Position numbers and translations under genes: made by a program | In this document: positions 45,040 through 54,492 of the stretch, in pieces | How positions within the stretch are numbered: position 1 is the stretch's first letter | Layout of the letters: the number at the start of each line of letters is the position of its first letter | The notes under the pieces: model-generated | Seen by the model: only the letters and a program-made list of their open reading frames with translations | The model's database searches: none | What the model was told of the DNA's origin: nothing | From: Chryseobacterium indologenes | GTDB taxonomy: Bacteria > Bacteroidota > Bacteroidia > Flavobacteriales > Weeksellaceae | Length of the DNA stretch: 64,000 bases | Assembly: GCA_016025055.1 (NCBI GenBank) | Contig: CP065590.1 | Span: 1 to 64,000, forward strand | Direction: 5' to 3'

Positions 45040-47472
45040 TTAGAATATCGCAGGATATTTCTGAGGGTTTGCTTCATTGAACATTGCATAGATTTTTTCT
45101 ACCATATCATCTGAAGACGGTTTACTGAAATAGTCACCATCACTTGCATAGGCAGGTCTGTGATCGTTCGCTGCAATCGTCAATGGATCTGAATCTAAGT
45201 ATCTGAACGCTTTTTGCTTTTCTAAGATATGCTGTAAGATAAATCCTGTTGTTCCTCCTTCCACATCTTCGTCAATTACTACCAATCTGTTTGTTTTCTT
45301 AACACTTTCAGCAATTTCGTGGGATAAATCGAAAGGAATTAGCGACTGAATATCAATCACTTCTGCAGAAATCCCTAATTTTTCCAATTCATTAGCAGCT
45401 TCGGTTACTATTCTCCATGTAGATCCGTAAGTAACCAGCGTTACGTCTGTACCTTCTTTGGTTACTTCAATTTTACCTACCGGAACAGTAAATTCCCCTA
45501 AGTTATCAGGTTGCTTTTCTTTCAATCTGTATCCGTTCAGACATTCTACAATGATTGCCGGCTCATCTGCCTGAAGCATTGTATTGTAGAAACCTGCTGC
45601 TTTTGTAAGGTTCCTTGGAACCAATACTAAAATACCTTTTGACAGGTTCAGAATTCCCGCCATCGGAGAACCTGAATGCCAGATTCCTTCTAATCTGTGA
45701 CCTCTTGTTCTGATGATCAGAGGTGCTTTCTGACCTCCTTTTGTTCTGTATTGAACAGTTGCAAGATCATCACTCATTCCCTGTAAACAGTACAGAACGT
45801 AGTCTAAGTACTGGATTTCAGCAATTGGTCTCAGCCCTCTCATTGCCATACCAATTCCCTGTCCAAGGATAGTAGCCTCACGGATTCCTGTATCAGCAAT
45901 ACGCAACGCACCATATTTTTCCTGCATTCCTTCCAGTCCCTGGTTAACATCACCGATATTTCCGGTATCTTCACCAAAGATCAGCGTTTCAGGATATTTT
46001 GAGAAAATTTTATCAAAATTATTTCTGATCACTACTCTACCATCTACATCTTCAGAACTGTCTGAATATACAGGTTTGATTTCTTTGATATTTTCAGCCT
46101 TCCACTGGGATTCTGAATACAGGTGAGAAGAATAGTTGTCTTTTTCAATTTCAGCTACTTCATTGTATTTCTGCATCAATTGGTTTCTTTCGGCAGAATT
46201 TGTTCCTCTTGTTGCCAATAAAGCTTTTCTTGCTAAATGGAAGACATCTTTTTTGGCTTTAGAAACCAATTTATTGAATTGGGTAATATACGTTTCTACC
46301 TCTGCATTCTGGCCTTTAAGATTTTCTACTAAAGGCAACACAGACTGAATTAATTCGCTGATTGCTTTCTGGTAATTATCCCAAGCTGTCTTTTGTCCTG
46401 CTTTTGCTTTCTTTTTTGCTTCTTCATCAATTGCATCCAGCTCTTCGGAAGTTGCAATGACTTCTTCTTTTCCGTCAATTTCGATCGAATAGTTTAAAAT
46501 CCATTCTTTAAACTTTGCCAGTCCGTCAAACTCAGCTTCCCAAGCAAGGCGTTCTTCGTTTTTATATCTTTCATGAGACCCTGAAGTAGAGTGTCCCTGA
46601 GGCTGAGTAACATCCACAACGTGAACAACTACCGGAACGCTCTCGGTTCTTGCAAAATGTTCAGCCTTAGCATAAGCATCCAATAAAGCAGGATAATCCC
46701 AAGCTTTCACCTGGATAATTTCACATCCCTGATTTTGTCCTTCTTTTCTTTGGAAGCCGCTCAACATCTCACTGATATCAGCTTTTGCTCTCTGATTTTT
46801 TGTAGGTACTGAAATTCCGTACCCGTCATCCCAGATAGATACGATCATAGGAACCTGAAGTGCACATGCTGCGTTTAATGTTTCCCAGAAGTGTCCTTCT
46901 GCCGTGGAAGCATCTCCAATCGTTCCAAAGGCAATTTCATTACCATCTTTTGAAAACTTTTCAGAACCTTCAAATGTTACACTTTTATATATTGTAGAAG
47001 CCTGAGCCAGTCCTAATAATCTTGGCATTTGCCCGGCAGTCGGAGAAATATCTGAAGAAATATTTTTTTGTGCAGTAAGATCTTTCCAGCTTCCGTCTTC
47101 ATGTAAACTTCTTGTTGCAAAGTGCCCGTTCATCTGTCTTCCCGCTGAAGCCGGCTCTCTTTCTACACTGGTATCTGCATACATCTGTGCAAAAAAGCTT
47201 TCCACAGTTAATGCATCAACGGCTAATGCAAATGTCTGATCCCTGTAATATCCAGAACGGAAGTCTCCATTTCTGAAAACCTTCGCCATCGCCAGTTGAG
47301 GAAGTTCTTTACCGTCCCCAAAAATTCCGAATTTAGCTTTTCCTGTGAGTACTTCTCTTCTTCCGAGATAAGACATCTCACGAGAGATCCTTCCTAACCT
47401 GTAGTCTTCAAGTATTTGATTTTTAAAATCTTGAAAGGATATTTGCTGTGTTTCAATATAGGTTGTTTGCAT
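45040..47472 (-). CDS. 2-oxoacid dehydrogenase E1, alpha and beta subunits fused
   Basis: This 810-residue thiamine diphosphate enzyme starts at ATG 47472 (MQTTYIETQ); 47502 is an alternative. The alpha half has GDGKELPQLAMAKVFRNGDFRSGYYRDQTFA and the ThDP motif FGTIGDASTAEGHFWETLN...VSIWDDGYGISVPT. The beta half begins near residue 470 with VDGRVVIRNNFDKIFSKYPETLIFGEDTGNIGDVNQG. It is the branched-chain 2-oxoacid (2-oxoisovalerate) type usual in Flavobacteriia, feeding acyl-CoA primers for branched-chain fatty acids. The specific substrate is inferred from the family. Confidence 0.88.
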   Translation of the reverse strand: MQTTYIETQQISFQDFKNQILEDYRLGRISREMSYLGRREVLTGKAKFGIFGDGKELPQLAMAKVFRNGDFRSGYYRDQTFALAVDALTVESFFAQMYADTSVEREPASAGRQMNGHFATRSLHEDGSWKDLTAQKNISSDISPTAGQMPRLLGLAQASTIYKSVTFEGSEKFSKDGNEIAFGTIGDASTAEGHFWETLNAACALQVPMIVSIWDDGYGISVPTKNQRAKADISEMLSGFQRKEGQNQGCEIIQVKAWDYPALLDAYAKAEHFARTESVPVVVHVVDVTQPQGHSTSGSHERYKNEERLAWEAEFDGLAKFKEWILNYSIEIDGKEEVIATSEELDAIDEEAKKKAKAGQKTAWDNYQKAISELIQSVLPLVENLKGQNAEVETYITQFNKLVSKAKKDVFHLARKALLATRGTNSAERNQLMQKYNEVAEIEKDNYSSHLYSESQWKAENIKEIKPVYSDSSEDVDGRVVIRNNFDKIFSKYPETLIFGEDTGNIGDVNQGLEGMQEKYGALRIADTGIREATILGQGIGMAMRGLRPIAEIQYLDYVLYCLQGMSDDLATVQYRTKGGQKAPLIIRTRGHRLEGIWHSGSPMAGILNLSKGILVLVPRNLTKAAGFYNTMLQADEPAIIVECLNGYRLKEKQPDNLGEFTVPVGKIEVTKEGTDVTLVTYGSTWRIVTEAANELEKLGISAEVIDIQSLIPFDLSHEIAESVKKTNRLVVIDEDVEGGTTGFILQHILEKQKAFRYLDSDPLTIAANDHRPAYASDGDYFSKPSSDDMVEKIYAMFNEANPQKYPAIF

Positions 47473-47608
47473 AGCTAAGTAAAAAAGTTTTTTAATCTTC
47501 AAGTATTTTGCTAATATACACTTTTTAAATTAATTTTAATTTTTAATAATCTTTTTAAAAATTTGATAATAAAAAAAATTGTGCTTTATTTTGAAAAAAA
47601 ATGTAAAG

Positions 47609-47902
47609 ATGGAAAAAAAGTCACCCCACATTTTGAATGCATCCAGTAATCTTTTAGGTTTTTCGCTCATTATTATCACGTCACTGAAAATCGCTAAAAT
47701 GAGTGAGAGCACGTATCTGGACGAATTTGCGGGGGTTGCCTGCATACTTTTCGCCTGTAGCTGCTGTTTTTCTTTTCTCGCTATCAGAACCCGTCATGAA
47801 AAGCGGGAATACACGTACGAGACTATTGCGGATTATTTATTTTTAACAGCTTTATTTTGTATAATTCTAGCTGTTATTATTGTAACCATGAAAATAATTT
47901 AA
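47609..47902 (+). CDS. Small membrane protein of unknown function
   Basis: No family is recognised. From ATG 47609 it codes for 97 residues with three hydrophobic segments (LGFSLIIITSLKIA, GVACILFACSCCFSFLAI, YLFLTALFCIILAVIIVTM) and a short basic middle. The codon pattern is typical of the surrounding chromosome. It is flanked by divergent E1 and convergent polyprenyl synthase genes, so it forms its own transcription unit. Confidence 0.65.
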   Translation: MEKKSPHILNASSNLLGFSLIIITSLKIAKMSESTYLDEFAGVACILFACSCCFSFLAIRTRHEKREYTYETIADYLFLTALFCIILAVIIVTMKII

Positions 47903-48143
47903 TTAAAATCATCCTATTTATCAAATCAAAAACAGTCTAAAATTTTCAATTAGTTAAACAAAAATCAAATATTCAGTAAAAAAGCAAGTAAAATAGAATT
48001 ACAACTCACATTTTAATGAAATATTTGTTTTTATTGTATCAGATTGGTAATTTATTTCAATATTATAAAAAAATTACAAATGAGTAAGATCCGCATTGGT
48101 AAGGCATTTTACTATTCAATCAACCCGGCAATTATATGATCAT

Positions 48144-48173
48144 AAAAAACGGAATGAGTACATTCCGTTTTTT
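48144..48173. terminator. Bidirectional terminator upstream of the polyprenyl synthase 3' end
   Basis: A 13-bp stem (AAAAAACGGAATG / CATTCCGTTTTTT) with a 4-nt loop lies between convergent genes. The region 47903-48143 holds no gene. Confidence 0.75.
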
Positions 48174-48186
48174 ATTTATATTAATT

Positions 48187-49164
48187 TTAAAATTTTCTTT
48201 CAATAACGTAATCCAACATGTTGTATAAGGATTTTCTTGCTTCGGAATCTGGAAATTCATTCAAAATATCCTTAGCTTTTTGTTGGAAATCCTTCATGAC
48301 TGTAATGGCGTACTCCAATCCGCCTGAGGCTTTAACAAACTCTATAAGCTCTTTTACACGTTTCGGATTGGTATTATAACGCCTTATGGTATCAAAATAA
48401 TACTTTCTGTCTTTCTCACCGGCATTTTTCAAAGTATAAATTAAAGGCAATGTCATTTTCTGCTCTTTAATATCGATACCTACCGGTTTACCGATAACGT
48501 TTGAGCTTAGATAATCAAAAAGATCGTCTTTAATCTGGAATGCCATTCCGGTATAGGTTCCGAAATCCTGCATTTTCTTGGCCATCACTTCATCTGTACT
48601 GTTTGACAGTACTCCTATTTCACAACATGCCGCAATTAAAGTAGCTGTTTTCTGACGGATAATTTCGTAATACACATCTTCCGTAATATCCAGTTTTCTG
48701 GCCTTTTCAAGCTGCAGGAGCTCACCTTCCGACATTTCACGGATGGTTCTTGAAATAACGCCAAGCAAGTCGTAATCTTTATGGTCTGTAGATAATAATA
48801 CTGATTTCGATAAAAGATAATCGCCTACTAAAACGGCAATCTTATTTTTCCACAAAGCATTAATGGAGAAAAAATTACGACGTTTAAAACTCTCATCCAC
48901 AACATCATCATGCACAAGGGTTGCCGTGTGAATCAATTCAATCATGGAAGCTCCACGATATGTTTTTTCGGTCACCTCTCCTACCAGTTTGGCACAAAGA
49001 AATACAAACATAGGACGCATTTGTTTCCCTTTGGTGGTAACAATAAAACGGGTTACTTTATCTAATAAAGGGACTTTACTCTGCATTGATTCATAAAACT
49101 TCTGCTCGAAAAGTTTCATTTCCTCATTGATCGGTTGCTTGATATCTTCTACAATGTTTGCCAC
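48187..49164 (-). CDS. Polyprenyl diphosphate synthase
   Basis: This 325-residue trans-prenyltransferase starts with GTG at 49164 (MANIVEDIK). The two aspartate motifs are LVHDDVVDES near residue 88 and FQIKDDLFDY near 215, with KGKQMRP as the substrate-binding region. The enzyme makes the side chain of menaquinone; chain length cannot be read with certainty, although MK-6 is the rule in Chryseobacterium. It is followed by a separate secreted protein gene. Confidence 0.9.
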   Translation of the reverse strand: MANIVEDIKQPINEEMKLFEQKFYESMQSKVPLLDKVTRFIVTTKGKQMRPMFVFLCAKLVGEVTEKTYRGASMIELIHTATLVHDDVVDESFKRRNFFSINALWKNKIAVLVGDYLLSKSVLLSTDHKDYDLLGVISRTIREMSEGELLQLEKARKLDITEDVYYEIIRQKTATLIAACCEIGVLSNSTDEVMAKKMQDFGTYTGMAFQIKDDLFDYLSSNVIGKPVGIDIKEQKMTLPLIYTLKNAGEKDRKYYFDTIRRYNTNPKRVKELIEFVKASGGLEYAITVMKDFQQKAKDILNEFPDSEARKSLYNMLDYVIERKF

Positions 49165-49215
49165 TATCTGCGAATGATGGATGAATAATTATTACTTCTC
49201 ACAAAGATAATTTTT

Positions 49216-50116
49216 TTAGTTCAATTTTACAGGAAAATTAATCTTTGAGTTTCTCTTTGGGATAAAATAAAAATAAGGTTTCGTTCTTCCTAATGAAGAC
49301 CTGAACTTTTCTCCTGATATATAAATTCCGCTATCATCTACGGCAATCCCTTCAATTTGTCCTATTGACAGAGCACTTCCCAAATAATAATGTTTGGGAT
49401 TTTCCTTAAAAAAGATTCCCGGTTCTGTTTCTTCAAAGATATCTAAAAAGACTTCCGTTTTTTTGGTATATCCTACCAGATACAGCTTTTTCCCGAAGTA
49501 GGCAGCGTCTGTTACCACAAAATTCGTCTTGTAGCTTTCTACTTTTACTGCTCCTTGCTTTTCATAGGTATCAGGATCAAGGGTATAATGAGTCGTGGCT
49601 TTTGAAGCCCATTCTTTGGTAAAAAGATGAATTTTTGCATTGGTATATATCATTGCTTCCGCGTCAAAATCTGTTTTATAATAATTAGAAATGTAGTCGG
49701 TCTGCTCCGGGTAATGGAATGGTATTTCCTTGATATGACTGTTTTGTACACTGTCATTTTGAAACGGTACTTTAAAAATCTTAAGATGCTTTCTGCTTCC
49801 GTCATTATTTCCAACATCACCAATATAGAAATTCGTCCCGTCGTTAGTTAAGGCTTCCCAATCCGTATTTTTGGCATTTACCTGTAAGGTTTTCAGGATT
49901 TCGCCTGAGGTTTTACTGATTTCAAACAATTCCGGATTGTTTCCGCTGTCATTAAAGGTATACAACTTTCCATTCAAAATATTCAACCCGGATGTTTCCT
50001 GGATTTTATCATCTAAAGAGCCAACTCTGTATTTTTTTATTTTGAGGAAATCAGCCTGTTGGGAAAATAAGGTTTGAAAAGTAATAACAGTGAGAAGCAG
50101 AAGAATTTTTTTTCAT
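49216..50116 (-). CDS. Secreted beta-propeller-like protein, frameshifted at the start
   Basis: The long reading frame begins at a TTG (49986). Upstream the same frame continues through a signal peptide, KILLLLTVITFQTLFSQQ, to within a few codons of ATG 50116, from which it is separated by one extra A in the run complementary to T 50106-50113. Removing it gives 299 residues. The repeated pattern (SGEILKTLQVNAKNTDWEALTNDG..FYIGDVGNNDG; GAVKVESYKTNFVVTDAAYFGKKLYLVGY) resembles a small beta-propeller with strands of about 40 residues. The function is unknown. Confidence 0.7.
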
Positions 50117-50244
50117 CATGCAAAAATAAGGCTTTAAGATGAAATACGAAGACGATTCAGTGCAAATGATCAGAGAAGGCACAGAGCGATGAACCTCTCC
50201 CTTTATATGTATTTTCATTGTCATAAACTATTTTTCCATCCATA

Positions 50245-50267
50245 GAAAACGGGCCACAAAAGCCCGT
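50245..50267 (-). terminator. Terminator of the hydroxylase gene
   Basis: The short stem ACGGGC / GCCCGT (50249-50254, 50262-50267) with a T-rich stretch on the minus strand is placed 37 bp after the hydroxylase stop at 50304. Confidence 0.45.
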
Positions 50268-50303
50268 CTTCTCTATAGTTTTTTATTAATGTAATTTTTG
50301 AAA

Positions 50304-51257
50304 TTAAGCAATTTTCTTATCTTTTTGGTTCTCCTGCTGTTCTTTCTTTTTGGCCTGCCTTGCAAAATATTCCCTTTGATATTGTCTTACAGTTTTTCCT
50401 GTTCCGTCGTGTCTCCAGCCCGGTGAATTGAAAATGTAATTGATCCTGTCTGTAAATTTTAAGCCAGGTTGCTTAAGGTCTTTCCATATTTTCCTCCATT
50501 CATAAAAAAGCACCGTATCCGGTCTGTTATCCGGCATTTTAGGGTAAATACCATATTTAACAGGGACATTAGGATCTTCTTTTTCAAAAGTTCCGAATAT
50601 TTTATCCCATATAATCAGACACATTCCCATGTTCTTATCCAGGTATTTTACATTACATGCATGGTGTACACGGTGGTGGGAAGGAGTTACCAGAATATAC
50701 TCTAAAAAACCCATTTTTTTCACAGTCTGTGTATGTACCCATGTACCATATACCTGTCCGATAGCGTACGCAACCATGATATGCCACGGATTAAACCCTA
50801 AAAAAGCTAACGGCGAAAAGTATAAATATCTGTAAAGCGGTTGCAATACAGGACTTCTGAAACCTGTTGTAAGGTTAAAAAATTCTGAACTGTGATGCGT
50901 AATGTGTACTGCCCAGAAAGCCCTGGAACGATGATCTACATAATGCAATACGTAGTAAGCAAAGTCTGTGATAATAAAACAAGCTAAGAGATACCAGATA
51001 CTTAAATCCCAGGAGAAGATCTTGTGGTGATAAAAGAAAAACATTACCCCCATTGCAAAGGCCTTCATGATAAGGTCAAGGCCAAAATTCATCAAAGCCA
51101 GATAAATATTCGTGGCAAGGTCTTTACCGCTGTATAATTTAGCTTCGGAAACATGGCTATAAATCATTTCAGCTAAAATAACCGTAGCATGTAGAGGCAC
51201 AGCCCATGCATACACAGTTTCTAACCCGTCCTCGCTCATAAGAAAATCCATCATCAT
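50304..51257 (-). CDS. Sterol desaturase/fatty acid hydroxylase family protein
   Basis: This 317-residue integral membrane di-iron oxygenase has the three histidine boxes HYVDHR, HITHHS and HHRVHHAC that hold the iron pair. There are four to five membrane helices in the first 170 residues. The Lys/Gln-rich C-terminal tail is cytosolic. In Flavobacteriia such enzymes hydroxylate or desaturate lipids, carotenoids or sphingolipids; the substrate cannot be told from sequence. It is in a separate unit between the propeller gene and rlmN. Confidence 0.88.
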   Translation of the reverse strand: MMMDFLMSEDGLETVYAWAVPLHATVILAEMIYSHVSEAKLYSGKDLATNIYLALMNFGLDLIMKAFAMGVMFFFYHHKIFSWDLSIWYLLACFIITDFAYYVLHYVDHRSRAFWAVHITHHSSEFFNLTTGFRSPVLQPLYRYLYFSPLAFLGFNPWHIMVAYAIGQVYGTWVHTQTVKKMGFLEYILVTPSHHRVHHACNVKYLDKNMGMCLIIWDKIFGTFEKEDPNVPVKYGIYPKMPDNRPDTVLFYEWRKIWKDLKQPGLKFTDRINYIFNSPGWRHDGTGKTVRQYQREYFARQAKKKEQQENQKDKKIA

Positions 51258-51328
51258 AAATAATTTTATGCAAAGGTAGGATTTTAACTTATTCTTTAAG
51301 AGAATTTTAAGCTTTTTTTAAGGAAATT

Positions 51329-52363
51329 TTAATCAGTTGTCTTGTTGGCCAATTGCCCACAGGCAGCGTCAATATCGCCACCACGACTTCTTCTGACCAT
51401 TACCGTGATGCCTGCATTTTCAAGCTGTCGGATATAGTTTTCTTCCGCTTGTTTGTTACACTGGTCATATTTTCCGTCGCCAATAGGATTGTATTGAATA
51501 AGGTTCACTTTAGAAGGCACCTGTTTACAGTATCTGATCAAAGCTTTGATATCTTCATCCCCGTCATTGATCCCTTTCCATACACAGTATTCGAAAGTGA
51601 TCACCGAACCGGTTTTTTGATACCAGTATTGAAGAGCTTCCATAATTTCGGTTAACGGAAACTTATCGGAAAACGGCATGATTTCATTACGCTTTGATTC
51701 GATTGCGGAGTGAAGTGACAAAGCCAGTTTTACTCGCAATTCTTCATCAGCAAGCATTTTCATCATTTTGGGTATCCCGGATGTTGAAACGGTAATTCTT
51801 CTTGGAGACATTCCCAATCCTTCGGGCTGGGTAATCTTTCTGATGGCTTCCACCACGTTTTTGTAATTCATCATCGGCTCTCCCATTCCCATAAATACGA
51901 TATTGGAAAGCGGCCTGTCGAAATACATTTTACTCTGGCTGTCAATCAATGCGACCTGATCTACAATCTCAGCAACTTCAAGGTTTCTCATCCTTTTCAG
52001 TCTTGCTGTGGCGCAGAATTCGCAATTTAAAGAACAGCCTACCTGTGAGGAAACACAAGCTGTAGTCCTTGTTTCTGTAGGGATAAGAACAGATTCTACC
52101 AATAATCCGTCATGAAGTTTCACTCCGTTTTTGATGGTCCCGTCGGTGCTTTTTTGAAGCAGGTCTACGGAAACAGGATTAATGGTATACTCTTCTGAAA
52201 TCTTTTCACGAAGAGATTTCGAAAGATTCGTCATCTCATCAATCGAATGGAGGTTTTTACTCCATAGCCAGTCATAGACCTGTTTCGCACGAAACGGCTT
52301 TTCTCCTAAAGATACAAAGTAGTCTTTAAGCTGGTCCAGTGATAATATACGGATATCTTTCAT
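51329..52363 (-). CDS. rlmN: 23S rRNA/tRNA adenine C2-methyltransferase RlmN
   Basis: This 344-residue radical SAM enzyme methylates A2503 of 23S rRNA and A37 of some tRNAs. The cluster motif is CSLNCEFCATA (CxxxCxxC) near residue 110. The N-terminal helical part (EKPFRAKQVYDWLWSK) and the GMGEPMMNY motif are diagnostic. The catalytic pair Cys118-like/Cys-338-like is represented by these and by CGQLAN near the C-terminus. It is 71 bp from queA on the same strand. Confidence 0.94.
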   Translation of the reverse strand: MKDIRILSLDQLKDYFVSLGEKPFRAKQVYDWLWSKNLHSIDEMTNLSKSLREKISEEYTINPVSVDLLQKSTDGTIKNGVKLHDGLLVESVLIPTETRTTACVSSQVGCSLNCEFCATARLKRMRNLEVAEIVDQVALIDSQSKMYFDRPLSNIVFMGMGEPMMNYKNVVEAIRKITQPEGLGMSPRRITVSTSGIPKMMKMLADEELRVKLALSLHSAIESKRNEIMPFSDKFPLTEIMEALQYWYQKTGSVITFEYCVWKGINDGDEDIKALIRYCKQVPSKVNLIQYNPIGDGKYDQCNKQAEENYIRQLENAGITVMVRRSRGGDIDAACGQLANKTTD

Positions 52364-52434
52364 TGTAAGGTTTTAGATTTCAGGCTTCAGGTCACAGGTA
52401 ACTAGTACCTGCAACCTATTGACCTAATATCTTT

Positions 52435-53484
52435 TTATAAAATTAACATTGCGTCACCGTAAGAATAGAATTTGTATTTTTCTTTTACGGCTTCTTCATA
52501 AGCATGCATTACAAAATCTCTTCCTGCAAAGGCTGCAATCATCATCAATAATGTTGATTTTGGCGTGTGGAAGTTTGTGATCATTGAGTTGGCTACACCA
52601 AAATCGTGAGGAGGATAAATGAATTTATTGGTCCATCCGTTGAAAGCAGAGATTTTTTTGTTTGAAGAAACAGAAGTTTCCAATGCTCTCATGGTAGTAG
52701 TACCTACAGCACAAACTCTTCTGTGAGCTTCTACTGCCTTGTTGATGATCTCAGCATTTTTTTCATCGATGATGATTTCTTCAGATTCCATTTTGTGTTT
52801 AGAAAGATCTTCCACCTCGATTGGGTTGAAAGTTCCTAAACCTACGTGAAGAGTCACCTCAGCAAAATCGATTCCCTTGATCTCTAATTTTTTCATCAAG
52901 TGTTTAGAGAAGTGTAAACCTGCTGTAGGAGCAGCTACTGCGCCTTCCACTTTTGCATAAATCGTCTGATATCTTTCTGCATCTTCCGGCTCTACCGCTC
53001 TTTTGATATATTTCGGAAGTGGAGTTTCTCCCAATTCCTTCAATTTTGTTCTGAATTCTTCGTATGAACCGTCGAATAAGAATCTTAATGTTCTTCCTCT
53101 TGAAGTAGTATTGTCAATAACTTCCGCTACCAACGATTCATCTTCAGTAAAGAATAATTTGTTACCAATTCTGATTTTTCTTGCCGGATCTACCAATACA
53201 TCCCAAACACGCGTTTCTTTATCAAGCTCTCTTAAAAGGAAAACTTCAATTTTAGCCCCGGTTTTTTCTTTATTTCCGTAAAGACGGGCAGGGAAAACCT
53301 TCGTATTGTTGAAGATGAAAAGATCACTCTCATCAAAATAATCCACTACATCTTTGAATAATTTGTGCTCGATAGTTTCTGTTTTTCTATCAAGAACCAT
53401 TAATCTGGCTTCGTCTCTGTGCTCTGATGGGTGTTCTGCTAATAATTCCGCAGGAAGATCAAAATTAAAATCTGATGTTTTCAT
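52435..53484 (-). CDS. queA: tRNA preQ1-34 S-adenosylmethionine ribosyltransferase-isomerase QueA
   Basis: This 349-residue enzyme adds the epoxycyclopentanediol part of queuosine to tRNA. QueA signatures seen are [12 protein letters not shown] at the N-terminus, [26 protein letters not shown] and [20 protein letters not shown]. The length is normal. It precedes rlmN, also a tRNA/rRNA modification gene, so both may share a transcript. Confidence 0.94.
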   Translation of the reverse strand: MKTSDFNFDLPAELLAEHPSEHRDEARLMVLDRKTETIEHKLFKDVVDYFDESDLFIFNNTKVFPARLYGNKEKTGAKIEVFLLRELDKETRVWDVLVDPARKIRIGNKLFFTEDESLVAEVIDNTTSRGRTLRFLFDGSYEEFRTKLKELGETPLPKYIKRAVEPEDAERYQTIYAKVEGAVAAPTAGLHFSKHLMKKLEIKGIDFAEVTLHVGLGTFNPIEVEDLSKHKMESEEIIIDEKNAEIINKAVEAHRRVCAVGTTTMRALETSVSSNKKISAFNGWTNKFIYPPHDFGVANSMITNFHTPKSTLLMMIAAFAGRDFVMHAYEEAVKEKYKFYSYGDAMLIL

Positions 53485-53744
53485 TTTTTAAATTACGGTT
53501 TAAAAATTATTGAAATTACATAGTGTAATTTTCGGAGTGCAAATATACGACATTCAACACCCCTTTGTCAAGTATTATTTACAACCAAATCTAAAACCGT
53601 GATTACACGGTGATTTCAATCAAAAAAAGGCTTATTTTGGTGTCCCGAAAAAAATAAGTATTGAAATTGATGAGCAGAATTCGAATTCTGAAGATGCAAT
53701 ACTTTGACAAAGGAAAACATAAAGACAAAACAATCTATATAATT

Positions 53745-54437
53745 ATGAGCAAGTATTCAATTGAAGCGTTTATCAACGAAACAAAAGAGAATCCACAGCA
53801 AAGGGACTATTTTGAGCTGGAAACCAAGCATCTTCTGGAAATCAACCTGAATAACCAGGCGGTATGGACTAAAAGAGGAAGCATGGTAAGCTATGTGGGA
53901 AATATCAATTTTGAAAGACAGGGAATGCTGTCCGGAGGCATCGGAAATCTTTTAAAGAAGGCCATCAGCGGTGAAGGAAGTAAACTGATGAAAGCAGAAG
54001 GCAGCGGAAAATTGTATGTAGCTGATTCAGGAAAAAAAGTCCGCATTCTCTATCTGAATAATGAATCGGTGTGTGTGAACGGAAATGATGTGCTGGCTCA
54101 TGAACAGAGTGTAAAAAGTGATATTACCATGCTTAAAAGTATTGCGGGAATGATGTCCGGCGGTCTTTTCCAGGTAAAACTTTCCGGGACCGGACATATT
54201 GCCATTACAACGCATGGAGATCCTCTGACGCTGCTTGTCACTCCTGATACTCCTGTTTTCACTGATCCTAATGCTACCGTGGCATGGTCCGGAAATCTGA
54301 GTCCTGAGCTTAAAACAAATGTTTCTTTCAAAAGCCTTATCGGAAGAGGAAGCGGTGAAGAATTTCAGATGAAATTTTCAGGACACGGATGGGTTCTGAT
54401 TCAGCCATATGAAGAAGTATATTTTATGGAAAAATAA
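53745..54437 (+). CDS. AIM24 family protein
   Basis: This 230-residue beta-rich protein from ATG 53745 (an upstream ATG at 53661 in frame gives an odd basic N-terminus) has the tryptophan-RNA-binding-like double-psi fold pattern of AIM24: GSMVSYVGNINFER, LLKKAISGEGSKLMKAEGSGKLYVAD, FQVKLSGTGHIAITTHGDPLTL. AIM24 proteins are widespread, and their function in bacteria is not known. There is no signal peptide. Confidence 0.82.
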   Translation: MSKYSIEAFINETKENPQQRDYFELETKHLLEINLNNQAVWTKRGSMVSYVGNINFERQGMLSGGIGNLLKKAISGEGSKLMKAEGSGKLYVADSGKKVRILYLNNESVCVNGNDVLAHEQSVKSDITMLKSIAGMMSGGLFQVKLSGTGHIAITTHGDPLTLLVTPDTPVFTDPNATVAWSGNLSPELKTNVSFKSLIGRGSGEEFQMKFSGHGWVLIQPYEEVYFMEK

Positions 54438-54492
54438 AGCTTCTTACCCTCGGGCAATTTTTGTATTTTCGTACTAACTAAAACAAAAGCAG